From Firmicutes bacterium UBA3553 (GTDB lineage: Bacteria > Bacillota > Clostridia > Tissierellales > Sedimentibacteraceae): DNA of 64,000 nt. How positions within the stretch are numbered: the stretch's first letter is position 1; the number at the start of each line of letters is the position of its first letter. The notes below the pieces were generated by a model, which saw only the letters and a list, made by a program, of their open reading frames with translations, had not been told where the DNA came from and did no database searches. The stretch covers positions 186,001 through 250,000 of the forward strand of contig DFOA01000020.1 of NCBI GenBank assembly GCA_002381185.1. Direction: 5' to 3'. This document shows positions 25,431 to 33,709 of this stretch, in pieces. The position numbers were made by a program, and so were the translations under genes.

Positions 25431-25689
25431 TCAAGTCTGAGGTAATGTTATGAAATATAATCTCCGTTTTGAAAAACGTATAGCGTGTTTCGGTTCATTT
25501 TCACTGACATACTTCTTAAAGGAAGGGGCGGACTTACCTTCTCCCCCTTTACTTCTATGGGAATAATCTCTGTTTCATTCTGCAGCACGAAATCGATTTC
25601 TCCTCTTTTATCTGCATAATAACGAGGAGAAACCTCAAACTGTCCTATTAGCTGCTGTAATACATAATTTTCAGTCAGCTGTCCTTTGC
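25431..25689 (-). pseudogene. Relic of a DUF4143 AAA ATPase gene
   Basis: Minus-strand reading gives KGQLTENYVLQQLI, then RYYADKRGEIDFVLQNE, then IIPIEVKGEK, a clear DUF4143 C-terminal domain. Homology then continues in another frame (APSFKKYVSENEPKHAIRFSKRR) to a stop at 25431, so there is a frameshift near 25531. The whole ATPase half and the start are missing. Upstream sequence to 25738 shows no related coding. It is a decayed 3' remnant of a roughly 400-codon gene often found in defence or mobile contexts. Confidence 0.75.
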
Positions 25690-25738
25690 ACGACCGCCTT
25701 CCCGAACAGCACCATACGCCCCGTGTCTCCAGATTACT

Positions 25739-26467
25739 TTACCTCTCCCATTCATTAAGGTAAAGCTTTATAGACCTTATCATTTCCTTAAAAAACGGCG
25801 CATCAATTTTTCTTTTATAAAACTTTTTTGCAAAGTCTGCATCATTTGATTCCTCTTTTGAAAACATATCGTCAATAAATTTATCTGTTATTGAAGGATA
25901 TGTTTCATCAAATACAACAAATTGCTTATCGAATCTGTCCCTGATTTGAGGCTTGGTGTCGTAGTTTCCCATTACTACAAGGGCTATGGGCATTGTATAT
26001 TTTGGAAGATTGAAAAGTTCCTTGTGATACTCATAATTTTCCATAATATCACCTATGTAACAGGTTCCGATTCCAAGGCTTTCTGCTGCTATTACAGCAT
26101 TTTGGGCTGCAATCATGGCATCCTCGGTGCCAAGCATAAGATCGCTTATACTTGGTCCCTTGTAATCAGTGAATGTATCGGAAATACCTCTTTGCTTAAA
26201 ATATTTATGCCATTTATAGTTGTCGGCAACAAACAGCAAAGCCAGATTGGCGTTTTCAATAAATGGCTGATTATCACAGCTTTTCGCAAGTTTTGACAAG
26301 GTACTCTTTGATTGAATTTTGATAATGCTGTAAGACATCATGTTTCCGGCAGATGCGCCCTGCATGGCGGCCTCTATAATGTGCTGCTGTTGTTCGTCCG
26401 TTATCTTTTTTTCATTGAATTTTCTTATTGACGTATGTGATTTTAACAATTTTATTACTTCGTTCAT
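25739..26467 (-). CDS. Nitroreductase family protein
   Basis: About 242 residues, an FMN-dependent NAD(P)H oxidoreductase. LLKSHTSIRKFNEKKITDEQQQHIIEAAMQGASAGNMMSYSIIKI carries the N-terminal RSxRxF-type FMN contact; DAMIAAQNAVIAAESLGIGTCYIGDIMEN and LPKYTMPIALVVMG are typical of the second half. The C-terminal 60 residues are a family-specific extension. Start ATG 26467 follows AGGAGGAG; an in-frame start 60 bases further up would add a non-conserved peptide. Substrate unknown. Confidence 0.87.
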   Translation of the reverse strand: MNEVIKLLKSHTSIRKFNEKKITDEQQQHIIEAAMQGASAGNMMSYSIIKIQSKSTLSKLAKSCDNQPFIENANLALLFVADNYKWHKYFKQRGISDTFTDYKGPSISDLMLGTEDAMIAAQNAVIAAESLGIGTCYIGDIMENYEYHKELFNLPKYTMPIALVVMGNYDTKPQIRDRFDKQFVVFDETYPSITDKFIDDMFSKEESNDADFAKKFYKRKIDAPFFKEMIRSIKLYLNEWER

Positions 26468-26572
26468 GGCTCCTCCTCTTAATAAAATAATCCTGTCTTT
26501 CGTCAGTTTTTTTAAGAAATGTGACAATATAGGCTGCTGATAAATTATCTGAAGTCAAATTTTAAAATATCT

Positions 26573-27304
26573 TTAGCTTAAATCTACAATCCATGCGTAT
26601 GGTATATAATCATCCACGATCTTTCTCGACAGGTTGAACCAGCTTTTGCATTCATCCAGTATAATTGAATCACCTGTTACAATTCTTTCCATATCTGATA
26701 GTACAGCATCAACATTTGGAATAAGCTCAACTTCAACCGGTAAATTCCATGATTCCGAATATTCCAGTATTTTGCTTTTTAATCTGCCTGAATTGGAAAC
26801 AGGGGAATCCAAATAAAACCTGACCATAGGAACTTTTAATTCTTTTAATGTTTTTCCCATCAGCTCCAAAGCGATGTCTGTCTTGTCTATCAATTTATAT
26901 GTGCCGCGAAGCCCTGCCAGGTCTCTTAATACTCCGTCTTTTCCAAGCAATATGGGACTGCCTGACAGAGCAACTTCTAATGTAATAATTAAATTAAACC
27001 CATCAATAAACAAACATCCTTCCTTTGCACATTCGAATGAAAGCATTGTTAATTTTCGTTTTTCATATTCGACTGTTGAGGCCGTTGTTCTTTGAAGGGA
27101 TGTTCTTGCTCTTGCTGAAAGCTGGTGATGATTACCCACCAGCTCGATGATCGGCTTTATTTTATATCCTCTGTCCAAAAGCCATTGTACCTCTTCCTGA
27201 GCAACCTTAAGTCCTGCAATATTTTCCTCGGAAAAATTCTTTACATCTCCAGGGTCAAATCCCCTTCTGACTATTTTAGAAGACAAAACAATACCTGCTT
27301 TCAC
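26573..27304 (-). CDS. DUF434 domain-containing protein
   Basis: A 243-residue cytosolic protein beginning at GTG. The N-terminal part (GLKVAQEEVQWLLDRGYKIKPIIELVGNHHQLSARARTSLQRTTAS) matches DUF434; the rest (LFIDGFNLIITLEVALSGSPILLGKDGVLRDLAG, and a C-terminal VRFYLDSPVSNSGRLKSKI segment) fits the companion DUF5616. The FIDGFNL and YLDSPVSNSGRL elements look like acidic nucleotide-handling motifs of PIN/NYN-type folds, but that is only a suggestion. The family is mainly known from archaea and some anaerobes and has no assigned function. No operon partner. Confidence 0.7.
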   Translation of the reverse strand: MKAGIVLSSKIVRRGFDPGDVKNFSEENIAGLKVAQEEVQWLLDRGYKIKPIIELVGNHHQLSARARTSLQRTTASTVEYEKRKLTMLSFECAKEGCLFIDGFNLIITLEVALSGSPILLGKDGVLRDLAGLRGTYKLIDKTDIALELMGKTLKELKVPMVRFYLDSPVSNSGRLKSKILEYSESWNLPVEVELIPNVDAVLSDMERIVTGDSIILDECKSWFNLSRKIVDDYIPYAWIVDLS

Positions 27305-27494
27305 TAATAAATTGATTTCCTGTATTAATCTGCATTTGACAAAACCAGATTACGATTTATATGTACCTCTTGAAGCTTCATCTGTTCATGATTATTTAAA
27401 ATTATTTCCACTTTATTGATAAATAAACTATTAACGATGCAGATAAACTCCTATAAAAGTTGTTTTCGTTTTATTATATTATTCATCAACCGTT

Positions 27495-27926
27495 TTAATA
27501 ATCTAACCTCATAATATGCTCGCTGCCAAAGACCTGTCCGTTAAACTCAAATCCGAAACTTTTATATAAATTTGCTGCAAAGCTTTCTTTGTGAACCCCA
27601 AGAAATATTTTATTGTGAGATTTATCTTCTTTGATTTTCTCCAACAATAATTTCATGGCCTTTTTACCATAGCCTTTGGACTGATGGGTTTTGTCAATCA
27701 TCACTCTGTAAATCCAGTATTCGCTGTCATCCGCATCAATACAATACATAACAAACCCAACTATTAAGTCATCATCATATACTGCAAGTGGGATGCATTC
27801 CGGCTGAACCTTCGATTGTGCTATTGAAACGGCATTTGAAGCTACGAAATCTGATTGTTCAGGTGCAACTTCAAGGCTTACGCAATCCCAAAAATTATCT
27901 CTTGTTATTTCTTTTAATGTTATCAT
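27495..27926 (-). CDS. GNAT family N-acetyltransferase
   Basis: A 143-residue acetyl-CoA-dependent acyltransferase. The acetyl-CoA pyrophosphate loop is IDKTHQSKGYGKKAMKLLLEKI, preceded by YWIYRVM and followed by IFLGVHKESFAANLYKSFGFEF. It resembles the spermidine/polyamine acetyltransferase branch (N-terminal CVSLEVAPEQSDFVASNAVSIAQS), so a polyamine substrate is plausible but unproven. ATG follows GAGGT. Confidence 0.88.
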   Translation of the reverse strand: MITLKEITRDNFWDCVSLEVAPEQSDFVASNAVSIAQSKVQPECIPLAVYDDDLIVGFVMYCIDADDSEYWIYRVMIDKTHQSKGYGKKAMKLLLEKIKEDKSHNKIFLGVHKESFAANLYKSFGFEFNGQVFGSEHIMRLDY

Positions 27927-27953
27927 TAATACCTCGCATTTTATTTTTATTGT

Positions 27954-29402
27954 TTAATCATATATTTTTTCAAACGCAATATCCGGAACCATTGGTTCAA
28001 AACGTACGGCTACAGCTTCTGTCTTCCCGTTATTGACAATAAAGCTTACAGGTAAAGTGATAATAAGTATATCTTCCAAAACATCATCTGCTTTGAAAAC
28101 ATCATAGTGATAATGTTTCAAAGGAAGATCCATGTCACGGTACTGCATGTACAGTTCATTGTTCCTTTCAATAATTCTAAGAGTTCCATACCCTTTGTCG
28201 TGATATGTACCTGTGTATTGGTTTAAAGAAAGAGTGGGCTGTGTACCTAAAATCTGTTCTTCTTTAAAATAATTAACATCACAGTCATAATAATCTTCTT
28301 CTTTAGGCAATTCATCTCCATGAAATTTTTCAATCCAGTTTTCATATTCCAACCCCAATACCTCATCCAGTATTGTATATAGAGTTCCATACATAAAGGG
28401 GACCGTGGGCGAATGGAAGTTAGTCAGAATTACAACACCTATTCCTTCATTAGGTAAAAATGCCTGTATTGAACTGTAGCCTTCAATTTTTCCTGTATGC
28501 TTATGAAATTCATGCCCTTTGTAAGTTCCAGTTCTCCAACCCATTGAGTAATTTACACATTCATAAAAATCGCCATTTCCTATTGAATCCTCAAATTGAG
28601 ACTGTACAGAATGCATTTCTCTGAAAGTTTCAGGCTGAATCAGTACTGTGCCGTCCTCGGTCTTCCCGCCTGTAATATGCATCATGATCCATTTAGCCAT
28701 ATCATTGGCAGTGGAATTGACAGATGCTGCAGGACCGGCCAAATCCACATTCCATATTTTTAGTTGATTGCATTTGCCGTTTCTGTATCGATATGGCATG
28801 GAATAATTGGTATCCTTTTTCATAACATCTGCAGAACAATTGGTTCTCGCCATACCAAGCGGATTAAAAATGTATTTCTGCATCAAATCGTCCCATGTCT
28901 CTCCGGTCGCACATTCTGCCACATAACCGGCTAATGCGTACATTACATTGCTGTAAATTGCTTCTCCCCTGAAGCCTGTGCATGGTTTGATGTACTTTAA
29001 GCTTTCTGCCAATTCATCCCTGGTTCTTTCTCCCGGCCATATGGCATCGTGAGTTCCAAAACCTGTTTCATGAGACAGCATGTCCCTTAATGACATATCC
29101 TTTGCTGAAGGATCCTGCATTACAAGTTTTGGCGCATATGCAGTAACCGGTTCATCATAATCAAGTATGCCTTTGTCAACTAAAATTGCTATAAGAGCGG
29201 ACGTCATGGATTTTGAGCAGGACGCTATTCCAAATTGTGTATCGGCATCTGCAGGAAGCTTATCTTCCAGGTTTCTGTACCCAACTCCAAAAGAATTCCA
29301 AAGCTTACCGTCTTTAATTACAGCTATGGACGCACCGGGTATTTTCCAATACTCTATTTCATTTTCAATTGTTGTAAGTGTTTTATTTGATAATTTATTC
29401 AT
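27954..29402 (-). CDS. Serine hydrolase, beta-lactamase fold (S12)
   Basis: A 482-residue protein. Motifs: S61-C-S-K64 (FGIASCSKSMTSA), Y150-S-N (AIYSNVMYALAGY), and KHTGKIEGYSS as the KTG-type box. The C-terminal 100 residues (LNQYTGTYHDKGYGTLRIIERNNELYMQY) form the DUF3471-like beta domain of the esterase/D-aminopeptidase branch. There is no signal peptide. It is distantly related to the serine hydrolase at 21.7 kb and transcribed alone; a GNAT gene lies 28 bp downstream on the same strand. Substrate unknown. Confidence 0.85.
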   Translation of the reverse strand: MNKLSNKTLTTIENEIEYWKIPGASIAVIKDGKLWNSFGVGYRNLEDKLPADADTQFGIASCSKSMTSALIAILVDKGILDYDEPVTAYAPKLVMQDPSAKDMSLRDMLSHETGFGTHDAIWPGERTRDELAESLKYIKPCTGFRGEAIYSNVMYALAGYVAECATGETWDDLMQKYIFNPLGMARTNCSADVMKKDTNYSMPYRYRNGKCNQLKIWNVDLAGPAASVNSTANDMAKWIMMHITGGKTEDGTVLIQPETFREMHSVQSQFEDSIGNGDFYECVNYSMGWRTGTYKGHEFHKHTGKIEGYSSIQAFLPNEGIGVVILTNFHSPTVPFMYGTLYTILDEVLGLEYENWIEKFHGDELPKEEDYYDCDVNYFKEEQILGTQPTLSLNQYTGTYHDKGYGTLRIIERNNELYMQYRDMDLPLKHYHYDVFKADDVLEDILIITLPVSFIVNNGKTEAVAVRFEPMVPDIAFEKIYD

Positions 29403-29606
29403 AGCTCCTCCAAACTTTTTTGCCTTTTTCCCTTAATCAAGACTTTTTAAAATATATTTAACATATTATATAATATCTTAGAACTTTTTTCCACTTTATA
29501 ATATTAATTTAAATATGCGGTAATTTATATATCTGACATATTATTAATAAATACATATAATATTTAAACATATTTATTTTTTATCTCAATTACAGGAGGT
29601 ATATTG

Positions 29607-30098
29607 ATGAAAAATACGAATCCATATCGCGTCAGAAATATGATTTTAAGAAAAGCCGACACACCTGAATATTCAGATATTTTTGATATTGTCGGAAGTG
29701 ATGAATTTGGATATTTAAAAATAGGTGTTTTTCATAACGATTTAAACGAACCTATCGAAAATGCAGAAGTACGTGTTTATCTATTAACCATATCCGGAGT
29801 ATATCAGGAAAGAGGAGAAGGAAAATTAATCACCACAGTTACTACAGGCTCTGATGGATATGCACCTATTTTAAAATTGCCTGAATTAAACAGATTAAAA
29901 CAATCTGAAAATGAAGGCAGCATTTACAGATCGTATATGATAGCTGTAAATGCGGATAGCTATTTTAGTGCATATGCCTTTGACATTCAAATTTACCCTG
30001 ACATAACTACTACATACAGAATAAATTTACGTCTTATCAGTGAAGGTGAAAGCCCGCTTACTCACTACGAATTTATTATAGAACCCAGACGTCAGTAA
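29607..30098 (+). CDS. Beta-sandwich protein like the N-terminal domain of spore cortex-lytic SleC
   Basis: A 163-residue protein. EFGYLKIGVFHNDLNEPIENAEVRVYLL, then GKLITTVTTGSDGYAPILKLPELNR, then a final ITTTYRINLRLISE segment form the pattern of a carboxypeptidase-regulatory-like beta-sandwich: a gene-product-modifying domain seen at the N-terminus of SleC-type spore enzymes and related cell-wall proteins. Here it stands alone, without the lytic and peptidoglycan-binding domains. No signal peptide. I start at ATG 29607, which AGGAGGT precedes by 6 bases. A spore or envelope role is inferred from resemblance only. Confidence 0.55.
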   Translation: MKNTNPYRVRNMILRKADTPEYSDIFDIVGSDEFGYLKIGVFHNDLNEPIENAEVRVYLLTISGVYQERGEGKLITTVTTGSDGYAPILKLPELNRLKQSENEGSIYRSYMIAVNADSYFSAYAFDIQIYPDITTTYRINLRLISEGESPLTHYEFIIEPRRQ

Positions 30099-30107
30099 TA
30101 ATACGGC

Positions 30108-30176
30108 AAAAAAATAGTGTATATAAATGCTGATGAACTATTTAGGTCATTATCATTCTTATACACATTATTTTTT
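30108..30176. terminator. AT-rich bidirectional terminator
   Basis: AAAAAATAGTGTATATAA (30109-30126) and TTATACACATTATTTTTT (30159-30176) are near-perfect complements with 2 mismatches, separated by about 32 bases, between convergent genes. Confidence 0.55.
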
Positions 30177-30211
30177 GTCTTAAACTCTTTATCGCTATCC
30201 CGAATCTTATT

Positions 30212-30769
30212 TTATCTAAAATAATCTTCCTTTAAAATTGAATATAAATTGCTGTCTTCAAATCCTACATTGCTTTTATATTTTTGTCTTGCCAGACCTT
30301 CAAATTTCATGCCGGCCTTTTGCATTACCTTACCTGATGCAGGATTTTTTGTTGAATGATAGGATTCAATTCTGTTAAATCCGACTGTTTCAAATGCCAA
30401 CTTTAACACTGCTTTTAATGCTTCCGTAGCAATCCCCTGCCCCCAATACTTTCTGCTTATGCTGTAACCAAAGTCTCCGCAAAGGTCGGTTTCATTAACC
30501 ACAAATAAACCAATTGCACCAACTGGTTCGTCAGTATCCTTAAATGTTATTGCCCATTGGTAAAAATTATTATTTTTGTATCTTAAAAGCCAGTCTTTTA
30601 TTTTTAATTTTGTTTCTTCTATGTTTCTATGATGTTCCCATCTCATATATTTACTGACTTCGCTATCACCTGTCCAATTGTTATATACATCTTCAGCATC
30701 TTCAATTGTAAAACGCCTTAAAATTAATCTTTCAGTTTCCAGTGTAATTGTTCCTGTATGATTAAGCAC
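30212..30769 (-). CDS. GNAT acetyltransferase, RimJ/RimL type
   Basis: A 185-residue enzyme: TERLILRRFTIEDAEDVYNNW at the N-terminus, FGYSISRKYWGQGIATEALKAVLKLAFETVGFNRIESYHSTKNPASGKVMQKAGMKFEG for acetyl-CoA binding and the Rim-type tail. It acetylates N-termini or antibiotics in relatives; substrate unknown here. It starts with GTG 6 bases after AGGGGG. Confidence 0.9.
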   Translation of the reverse strand: MLNHTGTITLETERLILRRFTIEDAEDVYNNWTGDSEVSKYMRWEHHRNIEETKLKIKDWLLRYKNNNFYQWAITFKDTDEPVGAIGLFVVNETDLCGDFGYSISRKYWGQGIATEALKAVLKLAFETVGFNRIESYHSTKNPASGKVMQKAGMKFEGLARQKYKSNVGFEDSNLYSILKEDYFR

Positions 30770-30793
30770 ATTAATCCCCCTATACTCAAAATA

Positions 30794-31267
30794 TTACGAT
30801 TCATATCCTGTTGAATCAAGCCAATTAGCAACCTCTTCCCGTACAGCAGTGCCGTTTATGGCAATACCGGGCAGAATTACAGTTTTTGGGCACTCCTTGG
30901 TAATATCATTTACAATATTGCCAAATCCGCCTCCTCCGTGAGTGCAGAATGGAATTACTGTTTTGCCTGTGAAATTATGCTGTTTAATGAAGCTCATAAC
31001 GGGTGGAGCTAATGTTTTAAACCAGTTAGGTGTACCTATAAATATTATCTTATAGTCGTCTATGGGTTCATTTCCGGAGATCAGCTTAGGGCAAAATCCT
31101 CGGGAAATTTCATTTCTAACTTCTTTGGCGGCAGTATTATAATCAAAGGAATAACTCTTATCAGGAATCAATTCTCTTATATCCCCACCCGTCTGTTTTG
31201 CGATTTCCAGCGCTAAATTCTTTGTATTTTGAAAAAGTGAATAATAAACAATCAGTATATTGCTCAT
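30794..31267 (-). CDS. Flavodoxin family protein
   Basis: About 157 residues. NILIVYYSLFQNTKNLALEIAKQTGGDIREL carries the FMN phosphate loop; IIFIGTPNWFKTLAPPVMSFIKQH and VIPFCTHGGGGFGN are typical of the flavodoxin_4 group. Start ATG 31267 follows AAAGGAT; a start 51 bases upstream would add a non-flavodoxin leader. It lies 24 bp upstream of the RimJ-type gene and may be co-transcribed with it. An electron carrier or reductase partner in the cytosol. Confidence 0.87.
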   Translation of the reverse strand: MSNILIVYYSLFQNTKNLALEIAKQTGGDIRELIPDKSYSFDYNTAAKEVRNEISRGFCPKLISGNEPIDDYKIIFIGTPNWFKTLAPPVMSFIKQHNFTGKTVIPFCTHGGGGFGNIVNDITKECPKTVILPGIAINGTAVREEVANWLDSTGYES

Positions 31268-31388
31268 ATATATTATCCTTTCGTAAATTCCGTTCATCAT
31301 GATGTTTAAATAATACATTTATTTTTTTACAATTGCAAATAACTAATTTCTTACTTCGAAAAATATCACTGTCATTGAATCTAATATA

Positions 31389-31940
31389 TTACTGCAGCTC
31401 TACAAAAGTTGGTTCGTGTACCACATATGGCAGAAATTTATTTAATATATCTGCGGTTTTTATTTTCAATGTTGATGTATTTATGCATGGGTGGCAGCCA
31501 AAGTATTCTTCTCCTAACACATCTTTGTCTATTACCAGATTCACTTTATTGTCCTTATCAAACATTAGCCCGAATACACTCAGTGAGCCTGGTGTTATGT
31601 TCAGTAATTCTTCCATGTATGAGCCGTCAGCAAAGGAAAGCCTTGAGCTGTTTATCTGCTTGGACAGGTTTTTAGTTAGAAATTTTTTGTCCGCCGGCAT
31701 TATAAGCATATAAAATTTTGTTTTTTGTGTGTTACAGAGGAATAAGTTCTTACTTACCTTTACATTCAGAGCCGCTTCTACTTCCTGCAGGTCTTCCATT
31801 GTCATTGCAACTTCATGATCTAATGCTGCATACGGTATTTCCAGTTTTTCTAATATGTCATATGTATCCAATTCTTTTTGCAATCTGCTTTCATTCGGTT
31901 TAGAATGAAATAACGTCTTGCTTTTTATTATGTTGTCCAT
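31389..31940 (-). CDS. YbaK/ProXp-type aminoacyl-tRNA deacylase
   Basis: A 183-residue stand-alone editing domain of the prolyl-tRNA-synthetase-associated family (ProXp/PrdX). It hydrolyses amino acids mischarged on tRNA, in this branch mostly Ala-tRNA(Pro). Seen: the essential Lys64 in VSKNLFLCN, the G118-S119 turn in TPGSLSVFG, and GCHPCINTSTLKI (about 138-150), the conserved H/N-T motif. PrdX relatives occur beside proline reductase genes; none is present here. ATG follows GAGGAGAG. It complements the D-aminoacyl-tRNA deacylase at 59.6 kb. Confidence 0.87.
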   Translation of the reverse strand: MDNIIKSKTLFHSKPNESRLQKELDTYDILEKLEIPYAALDHEVAMTMEDLQEVEAALNVKVSKNLFLCNTQKTKFYMLIMPADKKFLTKNLSKQINSSRLSFADGSYMEELLNITPGSLSVFGLMFDKDNKVNLVIDKDVLGEEYFGCHPCINTSTLKIKTADILNKFLPYVVHEPTFVELQ

Positions 31941-32032
31941 AGCTCTCCTCGTCTATATTTAGAGCATTTAATAAGCACCGGATATGATCCTTCACTTTCG
32001 TTCAAGATAACATTTCAAGTGCTTAATCATTT

Positions 32033-32353
32033 TTATTCTACCACAACAGCCGTTCCAGATGCAATAACCATCATCATGTTGTTTGCGCTTCCCAGTATTT
32101 CGTAATCGATATCCACACCTACAACTGCATTGGCCCCCATTTGAAATGCCCTATTTTTCATTTCTTCAATTGCATTTTGCCTTGCCTCAATCAATTCTCC
32201 TTCATATGAATTTGATCTTCCTCCGAAGAAGTTTGTAAGTCCTGCTGCGAAATCCTTTATGAAGTCTACTCCCGATACTATCTCACCAAATACGATACCT
32301 TTGTATTCCACTATTTTTTTTCCTTCTAATGTCGGTGTTGTTGAAATTATCAT
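32033..32353 (-). CDS. YbjQ/UPF0145 family protein
   Basis: A 106-residue protein beginning IISTTPTLEGKKIVEYKGIVFGEIVSG, with ARQNAIEEMKNRAFQMGANAVVGVDIDYEIL in the second half: a full-length UPF0145 protein, which assembles into beta-rich oligomers. Named heavy-metal-binding by homology, but its true function is unsettled. ATG follows AGGAGGGG. Single gene. Confidence 0.92.
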   Translation of the reverse strand: MIISTTPTLEGKKIVEYKGIVFGEIVSGVDFIKDFAAGLTNFFGGRSNSYEGELIEARQNAIEEMKNRAFQMGANAVVGVDIDYEILGSANNMMMVIASGTAVVVE

Positions 32354-32483
32354 ATACCCCTCCTGATATTTAAATATTGTTGATTATATTATAAACAAAT
32401 CTTATTAATTTAACAACAAAATTTGCAAGCTTCAGCACTGATTTATCTGCTCTCCCTCACGATTGCACAAATACATAATCTCA

Positions 32484-32519
32484 TAAAAACATGGCAGCAA
32501 TGGATTGTCCCTGCTGCCA
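32484..32519 (-). terminator. Terminator of the TudS/ECF operon
   Basis: Minus strand TGGCAGCA-loop-TGCTGCCA followed by TGTTTTTATGA, 9 bp past the stop codon of the desulfidase-like gene. Confidence 0.75.
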
Positions 32520-32527
32520 CTGTAATG

Positions 32528-33013
32528 TCATTTTATAAAATTGCGAAGTTCTTTTATAAATTTCTCACTCATTGTTCCATCATGATAATCTGTCGGAACA
32601 TCTATGTAATTGAGCTTGATATTTTCTTTTATTATTATATTTATAAGTTCTTCCATCAGAATTCCCTTTTCCCCGCTGATGCTGCAAGTCGGGCTCTCAT
32701 TTATGCCTATGATTCCTATTACCTCATATTCGTTGTCAATGTATTCTTTAATAATATTAACCGTATCCAGAGCAATATCTTTATTGATATTTCTAAATCT
32801 GCTGTCTTCATATTGTTCTTTTGTCATGGATTCTCTTTTTAATCCCAAATACCTGTATTCGGGGCATGGAAGCTGATGTATTCCTATATCGGCGTTCATA
32901 ACTTCCTTGACTATGTCCTTGTAGGCGCCCTTTGCTCTCGCCAACGGAAGGACAACCGTATTTTGATTTAAAATACAGTGTGAAACCAATACAACTCGTT
33001 TGCTTCTTTCCAT
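32528..33013 (-). CDS. TudS-related putative desulfidase (CD3072 family)
   Basis: A 161-residue member of the DUF523/TudS group. Three cysteines stand in conserved spots: C13 (LVSHCILNQN), C50 (HQLPCPEYRYLG) and C110 (NESPTCSISGEKG). In TudS thiouracil desulfidase three such cysteines hold a [4Fe-4S] cluster whose free iron takes sulfur from the substrate. Its ATG adjoins the stop of the ECF S-component gene, so the two are co-expressed, the same pair known in Clostridioides difficile. A thio-nucleobase or similar thio compound as substrate is inferred. Confidence 0.82.
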   Translation of the reverse strand: MERSKRVVLVSHCILNQNTVVLPLARAKGAYKDIVKEVMNADIGIHQLPCPEYRYLGLKRESMTKEQYEDSRFRNINKDIALDTVNIIKEYIDNEYEVIGIIGINESPTCSISGEKGILMEELINIIIKENIKLNYIDVPTDYHDGTMSEKFIKELRNFIK

Positions 33014-33571
33014 TTAATTTGATCCTAGAGTATATTTTACAGGCAATTTGCTTATTAACAGCGACACTATTATACAGCTTGCAATTTTATCAACGATATT
33101 GCTTGCTATTCTGGGCAGGAAGGCCGCTGTAAAAACTGATTGTCCCGATTTAACAAGCCAAGTAAAAAATACATCGTTAAAATCTCCTGTTATTCCTCCG
33201 TAGACATAAGTAGCTATAGGTGTTCCTATAAGCGGAGCAACCACTGACAATATTAACCCGGTAATAATTGATGTAACAATATTGAACTTCCATCTTCTTG
33301 CTATTAATCCCACTATAATACCTACTGCAATATTAACCAGTGCAAATGGAATATCCTTTGGATTTGTTAATATTCCCTGAATTACGTTTGTTAACCCTCC
33401 AACTGCTGCTCCGTACCATGGTCCGAATAATGCAGCAGAAAAAATTGTACCCACTGTGTCTAAAAACAGCAACGGTATATTTAGTAATCCGACTACAGTT
33501 CCCAATACAATATTGATTGCTATTGCTAATGCTGAAAGGACCAATTTAAAACTTGAATTCTTACTGTTCAT
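33014..33571 (-). CDS. ECF transporter S-component (CD3073 family)
   Basis: A 185-residue membrane protein with about six hydrophobic segments: LVLSALAIAINIVLGTVVGLL, GPWYGAAVGGLTNVIQGI, ALVNIAVGIIVGLIARRW, and so on. It is the size and pattern of substrate-specific S-components of energy-coupling-factor importers; the shared EcfA/A'/T module must be elsewhere. Co-transcribed with the TudS-like gene, so it probably brings in that enzyme's substrate. Start ATG follows AAGGAG. Confidence 0.85.
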   Translation of the reverse strand: MNSKNSSFKLVLSALAIAINIVLGTVVGLLNIPLLFLDTVGTIFSAALFGPWYGAAVGGLTNVIQGILTNPKDIPFALVNIAVGIIVGLIARRWKFNIVTSIITGLILSVVAPLIGTPIATYVYGGITGDFNDVFFTWLVKSGQSVFTAAFLPRIASNIVDKIASCIIVSLLISKLPVKYTLGSN

Positions 33572-33585
33572 AATAACACTCCTTG

Positions 33586-33637
33586 TTGTGATTTTATTAG
33601 CATAATCACAATATCATGCAGTAAGAATTCAAGTCAA
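33586..33637 (-). promoter_or_regulatory. Promoter with overlapping inverted repeat, TudS/ECF operon
   Basis: Minus strand TTGACT (33632-33637), 18 bp, TATTGT (33608-33613). A perfect 8-bp inverted repeat, TTGTGATT and AATCACAA (33586-33593, 33604-33611), overlaps the -10 and the start point, as an operator would. No regulator gene adjoins. Confidence 0.45.
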
Positions 33638-33670
33638 TTTCATGTTTTTCATATATTACGGATAAATTAT

Positions 33671-33709
33671 AAAAATAAGTTATACCGAAATTCTCTGCTA
33701 CTTATTTTT
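33671..33709 (-). terminator. Terminator of the SdpRI-like operon
   Basis: AAAAATAAGT and ACTTATTTTT form a perfect 10-bp stem that starts within the last codons of the SdpI-like gene and ends in a minus-strand T-run. Confidence 0.6.
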
